Of a stretch of DNA of 12,293 bases, positions 6,074 to 12,293 are shown one piece after another; the stretch's first letter is position 1, and each line of letters begins with the position of its first letter. Location of the stretch: positions 1 through 12,293 of the forward strand of contig CAKSWS010000040.1 in assembly GCA_934512155.1 (NCBI GenBank). The letters run 5' to 3'. This DNA comes from an uncultured Eubacterium sp. GTDB lineage: Bacteria; Bacillota; Clostridia; Oscillospirales; Acutalibacteraceae. The notes beneath the pieces are model-generated. The model saw nothing but the letters and a program-made list of their open reading frames with translations. It searched no databases and was not told the origin of the DNA. Both the position numbers and the translations under genes were made by a program.

Positions 6074-6652
6074 TTATTTAAGTGAACTGAACCCATAGAA
6101 TGCAATAGCCATAAGGCAAGCAGTTAAAAGTACAGACGGTGTTCCTTTAAAAGCCTTCGGAAAGTCGTTATTTTCCGTTCTTTCTCTCAAACCTGCCATT
6201 ATAATTATTGCAATTGCAAAACCAACGGCAGTGCCAAATCCGGTTACAACAGATGTAATAAAGTTATTGTTGTCTTGCACATTAGTTAAAGCAACGCCTA
6301 ATACGGCACAGTTTGTTGTTATTAAAGGAAGATAAACACCTAATGCCTGATATAACTTTGGTACATACTTTTTTAAGAATAATTCTATAAGCTGAACAAG
6401 AGCAGCAATTACAAGGATAAATATAATTGTATTCAAATATGTAATATTTAATTTTTGAATTACAAACGTGTAAAGCAAATTTGTTACTGCGCTTGCAATT
6501 GTAATAACAAATATTACTGCTCCGCCCATTCCGGCAGCGGTTTTAACATTTTTAGAAACGCCTAAAAATGGACAAATACCTAAAAATTGGCTTAAAACAA
6601 CGTTATTAATAAGCGCTGTGGTCATTAATACTAAAAATAAGGTTTTAAACAT
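6074..6652 (-). CDS. rnfA: RnfA, integral membrane subunit of the Rnf complex
   Basis: This 192-residue protein has six predicted membrane helices and pairs with its homologue RnfE. The half-helix motifs LGICPFLGVSK (24-34) and TTNCAVLGVAL (112-122) hold Cys27 and Cys115. In the related Na+-NQR complex, equivalent cysteines of NqrD and NqrE bind a 2Fe-2S cluster in the middle of the membrane, so the same is expected here. Electrons from RnfB would pass through it toward RnfG/RnfD. The start codon overlaps the rnfE stop by one base (TAATG), with GGAGG about 10 nt upstream inside rnfE. The gene is full-length for the family and nothing unusual is seen. Confidence 0.95.
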   Translation of the reverse strand: MFKTLFLVLMTTALINNVVLSQFLGICPFLGVSKNVKTAAGMGGAVIFVITIASAVTNLLYTFVIQKLNITYLNTIIFILVIAALVQLIELFLKKYVPKLYQALGVYLPLITTNCAVLGVALTNVQDNNNFITSVVTGFGTAVGFAIAIIIMAGLRERTENNDFPKAFKGTPSVLLTACLMAIAFYGFSSLK

Positions 6653-7341
6653 TATTTGTCTTCCTCCTTATTTTCACTTTCTTTGCACAATGACATACAA
6701 TGTGCACAATCACCGCCGCAAGCAGTTTCCTCTTTAACATGTCTGTTTGCGCCTTTTGCTCCAAATTTGTTTTGAAGAGCACATAAAAATGCAAGAACAA
6801 GAAATGCACCGGGTGCTAAAATGAATATTGAAACGCCTTCATATGAAGAAGGTAAAATTTGAAAATTAAATATTTTACCTGTTCCTATAAGTTCACGTAC
6901 AATGCCTATTGAAGTTAATCCGATTGTAAAACCAAGTCCCATTCCCAAACCATCAAATATTGATGGAATAACTTTGTTTTTTGAGGCAAAACTTTCAGCT
7001 CTGCCTAAAATAATACAGTTAACAACAATAAGCGGAATATAAAGCCCTAAAGCGTCATATAACGAAGTTACATATGCTTGCAATAACATTTGAACTATGG
7101 TTACAAATGAAGCTACAATAACAATATATGCAGGCATACGAACGCCATCGGGAATAACTTTGCGTAAAAGAGAAATCAACATATTACTCATTACAAGAAC
7201 AACAGTTGTTGCAAGACCCATTCCAAGTCCGTTTATTGCAGAAGTAGTAACGGCAAGAGTAGGACACATACCGAGCATAAGTACAAATGTAGGATTTTCC
7301 TTTACGATACCATTATATAATCTTTCAATCGGTTGTTTCAA
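6652..7341 (-). CDS. rnfE: RnfE, integral membrane subunit of the Rnf complex, TTG start
   Basis: This protein has 229 residues from the chosen start. It is a six-helix homologue of RnfA, with cluster-binding Cys26 (LGMCPTLAVT) and Cys109 (VVNCIILGRAE). GLGMGLGFTIGL and the LAPGAFL helix are typical of the family. No ATG is available at the N-terminus. A TTG at 7341 lies 9 nt after a clear GGAGG (7355-7351) and 1 nt after the rnfG stop. The alternative TTG at 7350 directly abuts that SD and is less likely. Beyond the last helix is a cytosolic tail with Cys208-x3-Cys212-x2-Cys215-x3-Cys219 and an acidic end. This cysteine cluster is not part of the core RnfE fold and could bind metal. Confidence 0.93.
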   Translation of the reverse strand: MKQPIERLYNGIVKENPTFVLMLGMCPTLAVTTSAINGLGMGLATTVVLVMSNMLISLLRKVIPDGVRMPAYIVIVASFVTIVQMLLQAYVTSLYDALGLYIPLIVVNCIILGRAESFASKNKVIPSIFDGLGMGLGFTIGLTSIGIVRELIGTGKIFNFQILPSSYEGVSIFILAPGAFLVLAFLCALQNKFGAKGANRHVKEETACGGDCAHCMSLCKESENKEEDK

Positions 7342-7342
7342 T

Positions 7343-7960
7343 TTAATCAACCTCCTTTAATTGCTGATTATAAACAGCAAGTGCGCTGTTAACTGCTTCG
7401 CAAACAGCATTTGAAGTAATTGTTGCACCGCTGATAGCGTCAATTTCAGTATCATTTGTAGCACCTGCTTTTGTGTATGAAATGCCATCTGCCGATTTTT
7501 CTACAAATTGAGATTTAAAGTCTTCATTTGTTGCTTTTGCACCTAAACCGGCAGTTTCACTGTGAGATAAAACGGTAAATCCTGTAATTTTGTTCGTAAT
7601 TGTAGATACACCTACTGCAATTTTTACATCTCCGCCATAGCCTGAAGGTGATGTTGCTGAAAAAACATATCCAATAGTATTTCCATTATTATCGGTTGCT
7701 TTTAATACATCATCGACAGTGCAGTTTGAAAGCCCTGCATTTGCAAGAGATGTTGATGAAGTATTAAGAATTTCGTCAGTATTATCAAGTGTAACAAAAT
7801 TTGCATCTTGATACACTGCTTCATATGCTTCAAGTCTTGCTTTGTCTTGTGCTTTTGCAATAGGATCCTTTGTGATTTCATTAACAGTTGCAAGAGAAAC
7901 ACCTGCAATCAAAGTTATTAAGAACAGAGCGAGGCAATTTTTTAAGAATTTGTTTTTCAT
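7343..7960 (-). CDS. rnfG: RnfG, FMN-carrying subunit of the Rnf complex
   Basis: This 205-residue protein has one N-terminal membrane helix (residues 8-27) and an extracytosolic FMN-binding domain. The conserved SHSETAGLG (132-140) and the flavinylation motif DAISGATITS (174-183) are present; by comparison with NqrC, Thr180 of SGAT should carry covalent FMN through a phosphoester bond. ApbE from the same operon would attach it. It moves electrons within Rnf between the membrane 2Fe-2S cluster and RnfD. The ATG is preceded by GGAGG, and the gene is separated from rnfD by only 4 bp. The stop is 1 bp before the chosen rnfE start. The length is normal. Confidence 0.95.
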   Translation of the reverse strand: MKNKFLKNCLALFLITLIAGVSLATVNEITKDPIAKAQDKARLEAYEAVYQDANFVTLDNTDEILNTSSTSLANAGLSNCTVDDVLKATDNNGNTIGYVFSATSPSGYGGDVKIAVGVSTITNKITGFTVLSHSETAGLGAKATNEDFKSQFVEKSADGISYTKAGATNDTEIDAISGATITSNAVCEAVNSALAVYNQQLKEVD

Positions 7961-7964
7961 ATTA

Positions 7965-8918
7965 TTATACCTCCTCTTTTTTACGCATTCCGAATGCCTT
8001 CGGAACAGTTATTTTTTCAATAAGAGGAACAAGCAAATTGCTAATGATTATTGCATAAGAAACGCCCTCTGAACTCGAGCCCAGCACACGGAAAATTGCT
8101 GTTAAAAATCCGATTAATAATGCAAAAATAACTTGCCCTGATTTTGTGATTGGACTTGTTGTATAATCGGTTGCCATAAATACTGCACCGCTCATAAGAC
8201 CGCCGGTAAGCAAATTTCCGAGAATGAAATTTAATGTTTCATAATCAAATCCTATATGCTTTCCCTTAATAGCGGCAAAAATAATAATAAATACAAGCGC
8301 AGAGCCCATATAAATTAAAGGTATTCTCGGCGAAATTACTTTTCTTATAAGAAGGTAAAGAAATCCAACTAAAATAGCAGCACAACAAACTTCACCTATA
8401 CATCCGCTTTGCAAACCCAAAAAAGCATTTTTTAAATTAATAAGTTCACCTGCTTTAACCTGTGCTAATGGCGTAGCAGAAGAGACACCGTCAGCTGTGG
8501 CAAAGTCGTTCATTTTTGATGTAAACGAAATAAGAAGAAAACATCTTGCAGCAAGTGCAGGGTTCATGATATTTTGACCAATGCCACCAAACAACATTTT
8601 AACAACAATAATTGCAAAAACGCCTCCTACTGCAGGCACCCACCAAGAAACCTGTGGTGGCATATTAAGTGCAATTATTAAACCTGTTACCACAGCACTG
8701 AAATCAAAAACGGTAACGGGCTTTTTATAAATTAATTCAAAAATGAGTTCACTGAGAACACAGCTTACAACAGAAGAAATAATAATAATAAGTGCATTGC
8801 TTCCGAAATGCCAAACGCCGAATGCTAAAGTAGGAATAAGGGCAATGCAAACGTCTATCATTATTTTTTGTGTTGAACTTTTATCTCTAATATGCGGTGA
8901 AACAGAAACATTATACAT
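7965..8918 (-). CDS. rnfD: RnfD, FMN-carrying membrane subunit of the Rnf complex
   Basis: This 317-residue polytopic protein is homologous to NqrB and thought to be central in ion translocation. SPHIRDKSSTQKIM at residues 7-20 is the typical entry, followed by helices from about residue 24. FGGIGQNIMNPALAAR (110-125) is a family hallmark. The covalent FMN site is DGVSSATPLAQ (143-153), with Thr149 as expected acceptor; the usual SGAT is SSAT here, still with Ala-Thr-Pro. FMATDYTTSP (247-256) and GFLTAIFRVLGSSSEG (270-285) near the end are also conserved. The ATG at 8918 has a strong AAGGAGG 8 nt upstream. It starts 13 bp after rnfC. Confidence 0.95.
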   Translation of the reverse strand: MYNVSVSPHIRDKSSTQKIMIDVCIALIPTLAFGVWHFGSNALIIIISSVVSCVLSELIFELIYKKPVTVFDFSAVVTGLIIALNMPPQVSWWVPAVGGVFAIIVVKMLFGGIGQNIMNPALAARCFLLISFTSKMNDFATADGVSSATPLAQVKAGELINLKNAFLGLQSGCIGEVCCAAILVGFLYLLIRKVISPRIPLIYMGSALVFIIIFAAIKGKHIGFDYETLNFILGNLLTGGLMSGAVFMATDYTTSPITKSGQVIFALLIGFLTAIFRVLGSSSEGVSYAIIISNLLVPLIEKITVPKAFGMRKKEEV

Positions 8919-8931
8919 TACTTAATCCTCC

Positions 8932-10251
8932 TTATTTAGCAGATTTGCTTTCTCTTACTTTAATTTTAGCAAGTTTAAATGTTTGTGTAAGAGGCCTTTT
9001 GGCAGGACAAACGTATGTGCAACAGCCGCATTCAATACATTCCATACCGTAAAGTTTTTCAAAACGTTCGTAGTTTTTACTTATAGCCGCTTGTGCCAAT
9101 AATTGTGGAACAAGCGTTTCCGGGCAAGCATTTACACACCTGCCGCATCTTATACAAGCAGTGGTTTCCATTTTTTCAACATCGTCTTTTGTTATTGCTA
9201 AAATTGAAGATGATGTTTTTGTAATCGGATAATCAAGAGTGTCCATAGCCATGCCCATCATAGGACCACCGGAAATAATTTTAACAACAGAATCCTTTAA
9301 TCCGCCGCATTTTTCAGCAAGAAATTTATGTGAAATGCCAAGTGGTACATTTATATTACCCGGATTATTAATTCCGTCTCCGGTTAATGTAACAACTCGG
9401 TGTACAATAGGCATATTCAATTTTACTGCTTCATAAATAGCAATAACAGTTGCAACGTTTAAAACTATTACGCCTGCATCAGCAGGAAGAATGTGAGAAT
9501 TAATTTGCCTGCCTGTAACAGAGGAAATAAGTCTTCTTTCACCACCCTGGGGATAACGTGTGGAAAGCGCCATTACATTGATTCTGTTATTGCCGTTACA
9601 TTCATATGATAAAGCATCAATAGCTTTAGGTTTATTATCTTCAATACCGATTACTGCCGTTGCTTTTTCAAACATACGAAGAACAATAGCAATGCCTTCA
9701 ATAATTTCTTTGCTTTTTTCAATCATAAGTCTGTAATCTGATGTGAGATAAGGTTCGCATTCGGAACCGTTAACAACTATGTAATCAATATTTTTATTTT
9801 TTGGAGAAAGTTTTACACCTGTTGGAAATCCGGCACCGCCCATACCTACAATACCGCTGTTTGAAATGATTTGAATAATCTCTTCATTTGAAAGAGTATT
9901 AACATCTCTTTCTTTTCCAAATGTTTCGGTACATTCGTCGTTAAAATCATTATTTACAACAATGCATTTTGACAATTTACCGTTTAACATAAGTCTGTCT
10001 TCAACAGCTTTTACCGTGCCTGAAACTGATGAATAAACTGGACTTGAAACAAAAGAGCTTGCTTCGCCGATTTTCATTCCTTTTAATATTCTGTCCCCTA
10101 CTTTTACGCAAGGTGTTGCAGGTGCACCGATATGTTGCGACATAGGAAAAACCATGATTTCTTCGGCAGGAAGTGAAGTTATTTCTTTATCAGCCGCAAA
10201 CTCTTTACCTTCATAAGGATGAACGCCGGCTTTAAATTTACCTTTACTCAT
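8932..10251 (-). CDS. rnfC: RnfC, NADH-binding subunit of the Rnf complex
   Basis: This 439-residue peripheral subunit exchanges electrons with NAD+/NADH. The N-terminus (GVHPYEGKE, 9-17) and the GAPATPCVKVGD barrel-sandwich segment (42-53) are typical. The nucleotide/FMN-binding domain, related to the 51-kDa subunit of complex I, has VGMGGAGFPTGVK (135-147) and NGSECEPYLTSDYR (161-174). Two 4Fe-4S clusters follow: Cys366/369/372/376 and Cys405/408/411/415. It is the first gene of the operon, with GAGGGA 5 nt before the ATG. A promoter lies about 50 bp upstream, giving a short leader of about 40 nt with no room for an FMN riboswitch. Confidence 0.96.
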   Translation of the reverse strand: MSKGKFKAGVHPYEGKEFAADKEITSLPAEEIMVFPMSQHIGAPATPCVKVGDRILKGMKIGEASSFVSSPVYSSVSGTVKAVEDRLMLNGKLSKCIVVNNDFNDECTETFGKERDVNTLSNEEIIQIISNSGIVGMGGAGFPTGVKLSPKNKNIDYIVVNGSECEPYLTSDYRLMIEKSKEIIEGIAIVLRMFEKATAVIGIEDNKPKAIDALSYECNGNNRINVMALSTRYPQGGERRLISSVTGRQINSHILPADAGVIVLNVATVIAIYEAVKLNMPIVHRVVTLTGDGINNPGNINVPLGISHKFLAEKCGGLKDSVVKIISGGPMMGMAMDTLDYPITKTSSSILAITKDDVEKMETTACIRCGRCVNACPETLVPQLLAQAAISKNYERFEKLYGMECIECGCCTYVCPAKRPLTQTFKLAKIKVRESKSAK

Positions 10252-10272
10252 AAAAATCCCTCAAATTATTAA

Positions 10273-10292
10273 TTATGTTGTATTTAACATAA
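10273..10292. promoter_or_regulatory. Perfect 7-6-7 palindrome over the rnf start site (candidate operator)
   Basis: TTATGTT (10273-10279) and AACATAA (10286-10292) are exact reverse complements separated by GTATTT. The element begins 5 bp downstream of the -10 box and covers the expected transcription start of rnfC, a classical repressor position. It resembles but does not fit the Rex redox-repressor site: the TGTT/AACA half-sites are 6 bp apart instead of 8. In RNA it would form only a weak AT-rich hairpin. Confidence 0.5.
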
Positions 10293-10297
10293 AAAAT

Positions 10298-10326
10298 ATT
10301 ATAACTTAAATACACATTTTTTGCAA
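10298..10326 (-). promoter_or_regulatory. Sigma-A promoter of the rnf operon
   Basis: On the minus strand, -35 TTGCAA (10326-10321) and -10 TATAAT (10303-10298) are separated by 17 bp. The predicted start is near 10291, about 40 nt before the rnfC ATG. The position between radA and rnfC, upstream of ten closely packed genes, makes it the likely operon promoter. Confidence 0.72.
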
Positions 10327-10340
10327 TAAATAAATTCTAA

Positions 10341-10363
10341 ATTTTGTCTATTTTGAACAAAAT
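10341..10363. repeat. AT-rich inverted repeat between radA and the rnf promoter
   Basis: ATTTTGT (10341-10347) and ACAAAAT (10357-10363) form 7-bp arms. A nested repeat, TATTTTG-AA-CAAAATA, lies at 10349-10364. The element begins 8 bp beyond the radA stop and ends about 15 bp upstream of the rnf -35 box. It could be a weak terminator for radA (only a broken U-run follows on the minus strand) or an upstream regulator site for rnf. I cannot decide from sequence. Confidence 0.35.
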
Positions 10364-10371
10364 AATTTATA

Positions 10372-11745
10372 TTAATCCTCTGTTAATGCTAAAAAAGCCT
10401 GTCTTACAGTTCTTACAGGAACTATATCTACGTTAACTTTTAAATCTTTTGAAAGTCCTTTATAATTGTGAAACGGAATTATACATTTATTGAAGCCAAG
10501 ACGATGAGATTCGACAATTCTTTGCTCACAATTACTTACTGCACGAATTTCACCGGCAAGTCCGATTTCACCAAATGCAATTACATCGTCATTTACTACC
10601 ATATCTTTCAATGATGAAACAAGTGCCATTGCAACTGTTAAATCTGCTGAAGGTTCATCTAATTTTAAACCTCCTACAACATTAATATAGGCATCCATAT
10701 TGTTAAAAAAATAGCCTGCTCGTTTTTCAAGTACAGCTAAAATCATTGCCATTCTATTGTAATCAAATCCTGTACTCATTCTTCTCGGCGTACCAAATCC
10801 GGTAGCTGTAACAAGACCTTGTACTTCCGCCAAAATAGGTCTGGAACCTTCCATAACACAGGCAACGCATGTTCCGCTTGTGTTTTTAGGTCTGCCAGAC
10901 AACATAAGAAGCGACGGATTTTCTACCTCCCGTAAGCCGCTTTGCATCATTTCAAAAACGCCTATTTCGTTAGTTGAACCAAATCTGTTTTTAACTCCTC
11001 GTAAAATTCTGTAAGAGTAGTTACGCTCACCTTCAAAATAAAGCACTGTGTCAACTATATGTTCAAGAACTTTGGGTCCTGCAATTGCACCGTCTTTGTT
11101 AACGTGACCTACAACAATAATAGGTATACCAAACGATTTAGCTGTATGCATAAAAATATTTGTGCATTCTCTAACCTGTGTAACCGAACCTGCAGAGGAG
11201 GAACACTCATCATAAATCATTGTTTGGATTGAGTCTATAATCACCATATCCGGTTTTGTTGATTTTATTGTTTCAACTATTGTTGAAATATCTGTTTGAG
11301 ATAAAACAAATAAATTTTCAGTAAAAACGCCTAATCTGTTGGCTCTTAATTTTATTTGTGAAGCCGATTCTTCACCGCTAACGTATAGTACAATGTTGTC
11401 TTTGCCCAAATGCTCACAAATTTGCAAAAGAATTGTTGACTTACCAATACCGGGGTCGCCACTTAATAAAATCAGACTGCCTGAAACGATTCCGCCTCCG
11501 AGAACTCGGTCAAATTCTTTAATTCCTGTGGAAATTCTTGTTTCAATATCATTTGTAATTTCACTTAATTTATATGTATTTGTCGCCGGTGATGCGATTC
11601 TTGAGCTGCTTTTTAAGGATTTTGTTGAAATTGGTATTTCTTCATTTAATGTGTTCCATTGATTACATTGAGGGCATTTTCCGTACCATTTTGGACTTTC
11701 AAATCCGCATTCGCTGCAAACGTAAATCGATTTAACCTTTGCCAT
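10372..11745 (-). CDS. radA: RadA (Sms), DNA repair and branch-migration ATPase
   Basis: This RecA-like helicase/ATPase helps process recombination intermediates and extend D-loops. From the chosen ATG it has 457 residues, matching E. coli and B. subtilis RadA (about 460). It begins MAKVKSIYVCSECG with a zinc finger at Cys10, 13, 24 and 27. Walker A is GDPGIGKST (96-104), Walker B MVIIDS (167-172) and the RadA-specific KNRFG is at 252-256. The last 150 residues are the Lon-like domain (GGLKLDEPSADL near 358). A TTG in frame at 11799 would add 18 residues and overlap the amidase gene. The ATG at 11745 gives the canonical MAKxK start and has GGAAGG 10 nt upstream, so it is preferred. It probably shares a transcript with the amidase gene, 28 bp upstream. 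Confidence 0.95.
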   Translation of the reverse strand: MAKVKSIYVCSECGFESPKWYGKCPQCNQWNTLNEEIPISTKSLKSSSRIASPATNTYKLSEITNDIETRISTGIKEFDRVLGGGIVSGSLILLSGDPGIGKSTILLQICEHLGKDNIVLYVSGEESASQIKLRANRLGVFTENLFVLSQTDISTIVETIKSTKPDMVIIDSIQTMIYDECSSSAGSVTQVRECTNIFMHTAKSFGIPIIVVGHVNKDGAIAGPKVLEHIVDTVLYFEGERNYSYRILRGVKNRFGSTNEIGVFEMMQSGLREVENPSLLMLSGRPKNTSGTCVACVMEGSRPILAEVQGLVTATGFGTPRRMSTGFDYNRMAMILAVLEKRAGYFFNNMDAYINVVGGLKLDEPSADLTVAMALVSSLKDMVVNDDVIAFGEIGLAGEIRAVSNCEQRIVESHRLGFNKCIIPFHNYKGLSKDLKVNVDIVPVRTVRQAFLALTED

Positions 11746-11773
11746 GTTTTTTAAGCCTTCCTTTATTTGTAAT

Positions 11774-12293
11774 TTAATTTTCAGAAAAATATTTTTCAAT
11801 TCCCAGCATAATTGAATATGACAGTTTATTTTGATAGCCCGAATCCTGTAATTTTAAATTTTCTTCCGTGTTACTCATAAAGCAGCATTCAACCATTACA
11901 GACGGAACGGTTGCTTTGTATAATAAGTAATAACTGCTATCTGAAACCTTATTTTCTCTTTGATTATCGGGTTGGATAAATGATTTTGTGGAATTAAGTA
12001 TATTATCGGCTAAAATTTTGCTTGATTTTTCATTTGCAGTATACCATACCTGCATTCCCCATTGACTTTCGTCTTCATAATGGTTTTGATGTACGGAAAC
12101 CAGAACAGAGTTTTCAATACTGTTTACAAAATCAAGACGGTTATACAAATCAGATTTATTTTTGTTGCTTTTTGGTGGGTAATATTCTATATCTTCGCTT
12201 CTTATTCTTACCGTTTTTATGCCTGAAAAACACAAAAAGTCATATAGTTTGTTAACAATTGCAAGATTTATATCTTTTTCCAAGGTTCCGCTT
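11774..12293 (-). CDS. cwlD: N-acetylmuramoyl-L-alanine amidase, CwlD-like (5' end outside window)
   Basis: The gene enters from the right edge, and 172 residues plus the stop are visible. It is an Amidase_3 domain enzyme, a zinc peptidoglycan hydrolase cutting between MurNAc and the stem peptide. The first visible residues, SGTLEKDINL, contain the Glu zinc ligand. SVHQNHYED supplies the third-ligand His, and VPSVMVECCFMSN contains the catalytic Glu. The KSDLYNR helix, the YQNKLSYSIMLGIEKYF end and the short domain without SH3 or SPOR repeats fit CwlD, which makes muramic delta-lactam in spore cortex. The N-terminus, with the first His ligand and any signal peptide, is missing, so a general cell-wall amidase cannot be excluded. 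A TTG at 12283 is in frame but lies inside the conserved domain and is not the start. Confidence 0.83.
   Translation of the reverse strand, partial: SGTLEKDINLAIVNKLYDFLCFSGIKTVRIRSEDIEYYPPKSNKNKSDLYNRLDFVNSIENSVLVSVHQNHYEDESQWGMQVWYTANEKSSKILADNILNSTKSFIQPDNQRENKVSDSSYYLLYKATVPSVMVECCFMSNTEENLKLQDSGYQNKLSYSIMLGIEKYFSEN

Noticed and set aside
10273..10292. Rex binding site in front of rnfC
   Set aside because: The Rex consensus TTGTTAA-N4-TTAACAA needs 8 bp between the TGTT and AACA half-sites; here there are 6. Reported only as an unknown palindrome.
10252..10371. FMN riboswitch in the rnf leader
   Set aside because: The leader from the predicted start is only about 40 nt and AT-rich, with none of the conserved RFN helices.
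11746..11799. Longer RadA starting at the TTG at 11799
   Set aside because: It would add 18 non-conserved residues and overlap the amidase gene. The ATG at 11745 gives the canonical MAKxK N-terminus, the usual length and a placed SD.

Overview
The window is about 12.3 kb of AT-rich DNA (roughly 30% G+C by eye). It looks like a chromosomal region of a low-G+C anaerobic Firmicute, probably an uncultured member of the Clostridia. Four things point that way: an rnfCDGEAB cluster with cytosolic-type polyferredoxin RnfB; AGGAGG-type ribosome binding sites; SpoIIM-like and CwlD-like (spore-associated) proteins; and a yajC - TIGR04086-type membrane protein neighbourhood. I cannot name a genus from the sequence.

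Left part (1-1325, + strand): the 3' end of yajC, then a strong intrinsic terminator whose right arm and U-tract run straight into the start of the next gene. That gene encodes a small TIGR04086-like membrane protein and is translationally coupled to a SpoIIM-like membrane protein. The SpoIIM-like gene converges on a tyrosine recombinase gene of the XerC/XerD type (1309-2274, - strand), and their 3' ends overlap by 17 bp.

Middle (2275-2765): a very AT-rich gene-free stretch of 491 bp. It holds a near-consensus promoter pointing left toward xer. It also holds a good intrinsic terminator that works only rightward, although no rightward gene lies between it and the spoIIM-like gene.

Right part (2766-10251, - strand): one tightly packed operon of ten genes, read leftward as rnfC-rnfD-rnfG-rnfE-rnfA-rnfB-apbE-NusG II protein-Gx transporter-grpB. 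Gaps are 27 bp or less, and several genes overlap by 1-10 bp. A TTGCAA-17-TATAAT promoter and a perfect 7-6-7 palindrome at its predicted start site lie just upstream. Rnf couples ferredoxin oxidation and NAD reduction to ion pumping. ApbE attaches FMN covalently to RnfG and RnfD, and both carry the acceptor threonine. The NusG II and Gx membrane proteins are conserved companions of extracytosolic flavin systems, with unknown roles. GrpB at the end has no obvious Rnf connection.

Far right (10372-12293, - strand): radA (DNA repair ATPase), preceded by the 3' part of a CwlD-like N-acetylmuramoyl-L-alanine amidase that runs off the window edge. I see no CRISPR array, tRNA, rRNA or insertion sequence. 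Most of the window is conventional; the less ordinary signals are regulatory (hairpins and palindromes at operon boundaries) and the tail of the rnf operon.
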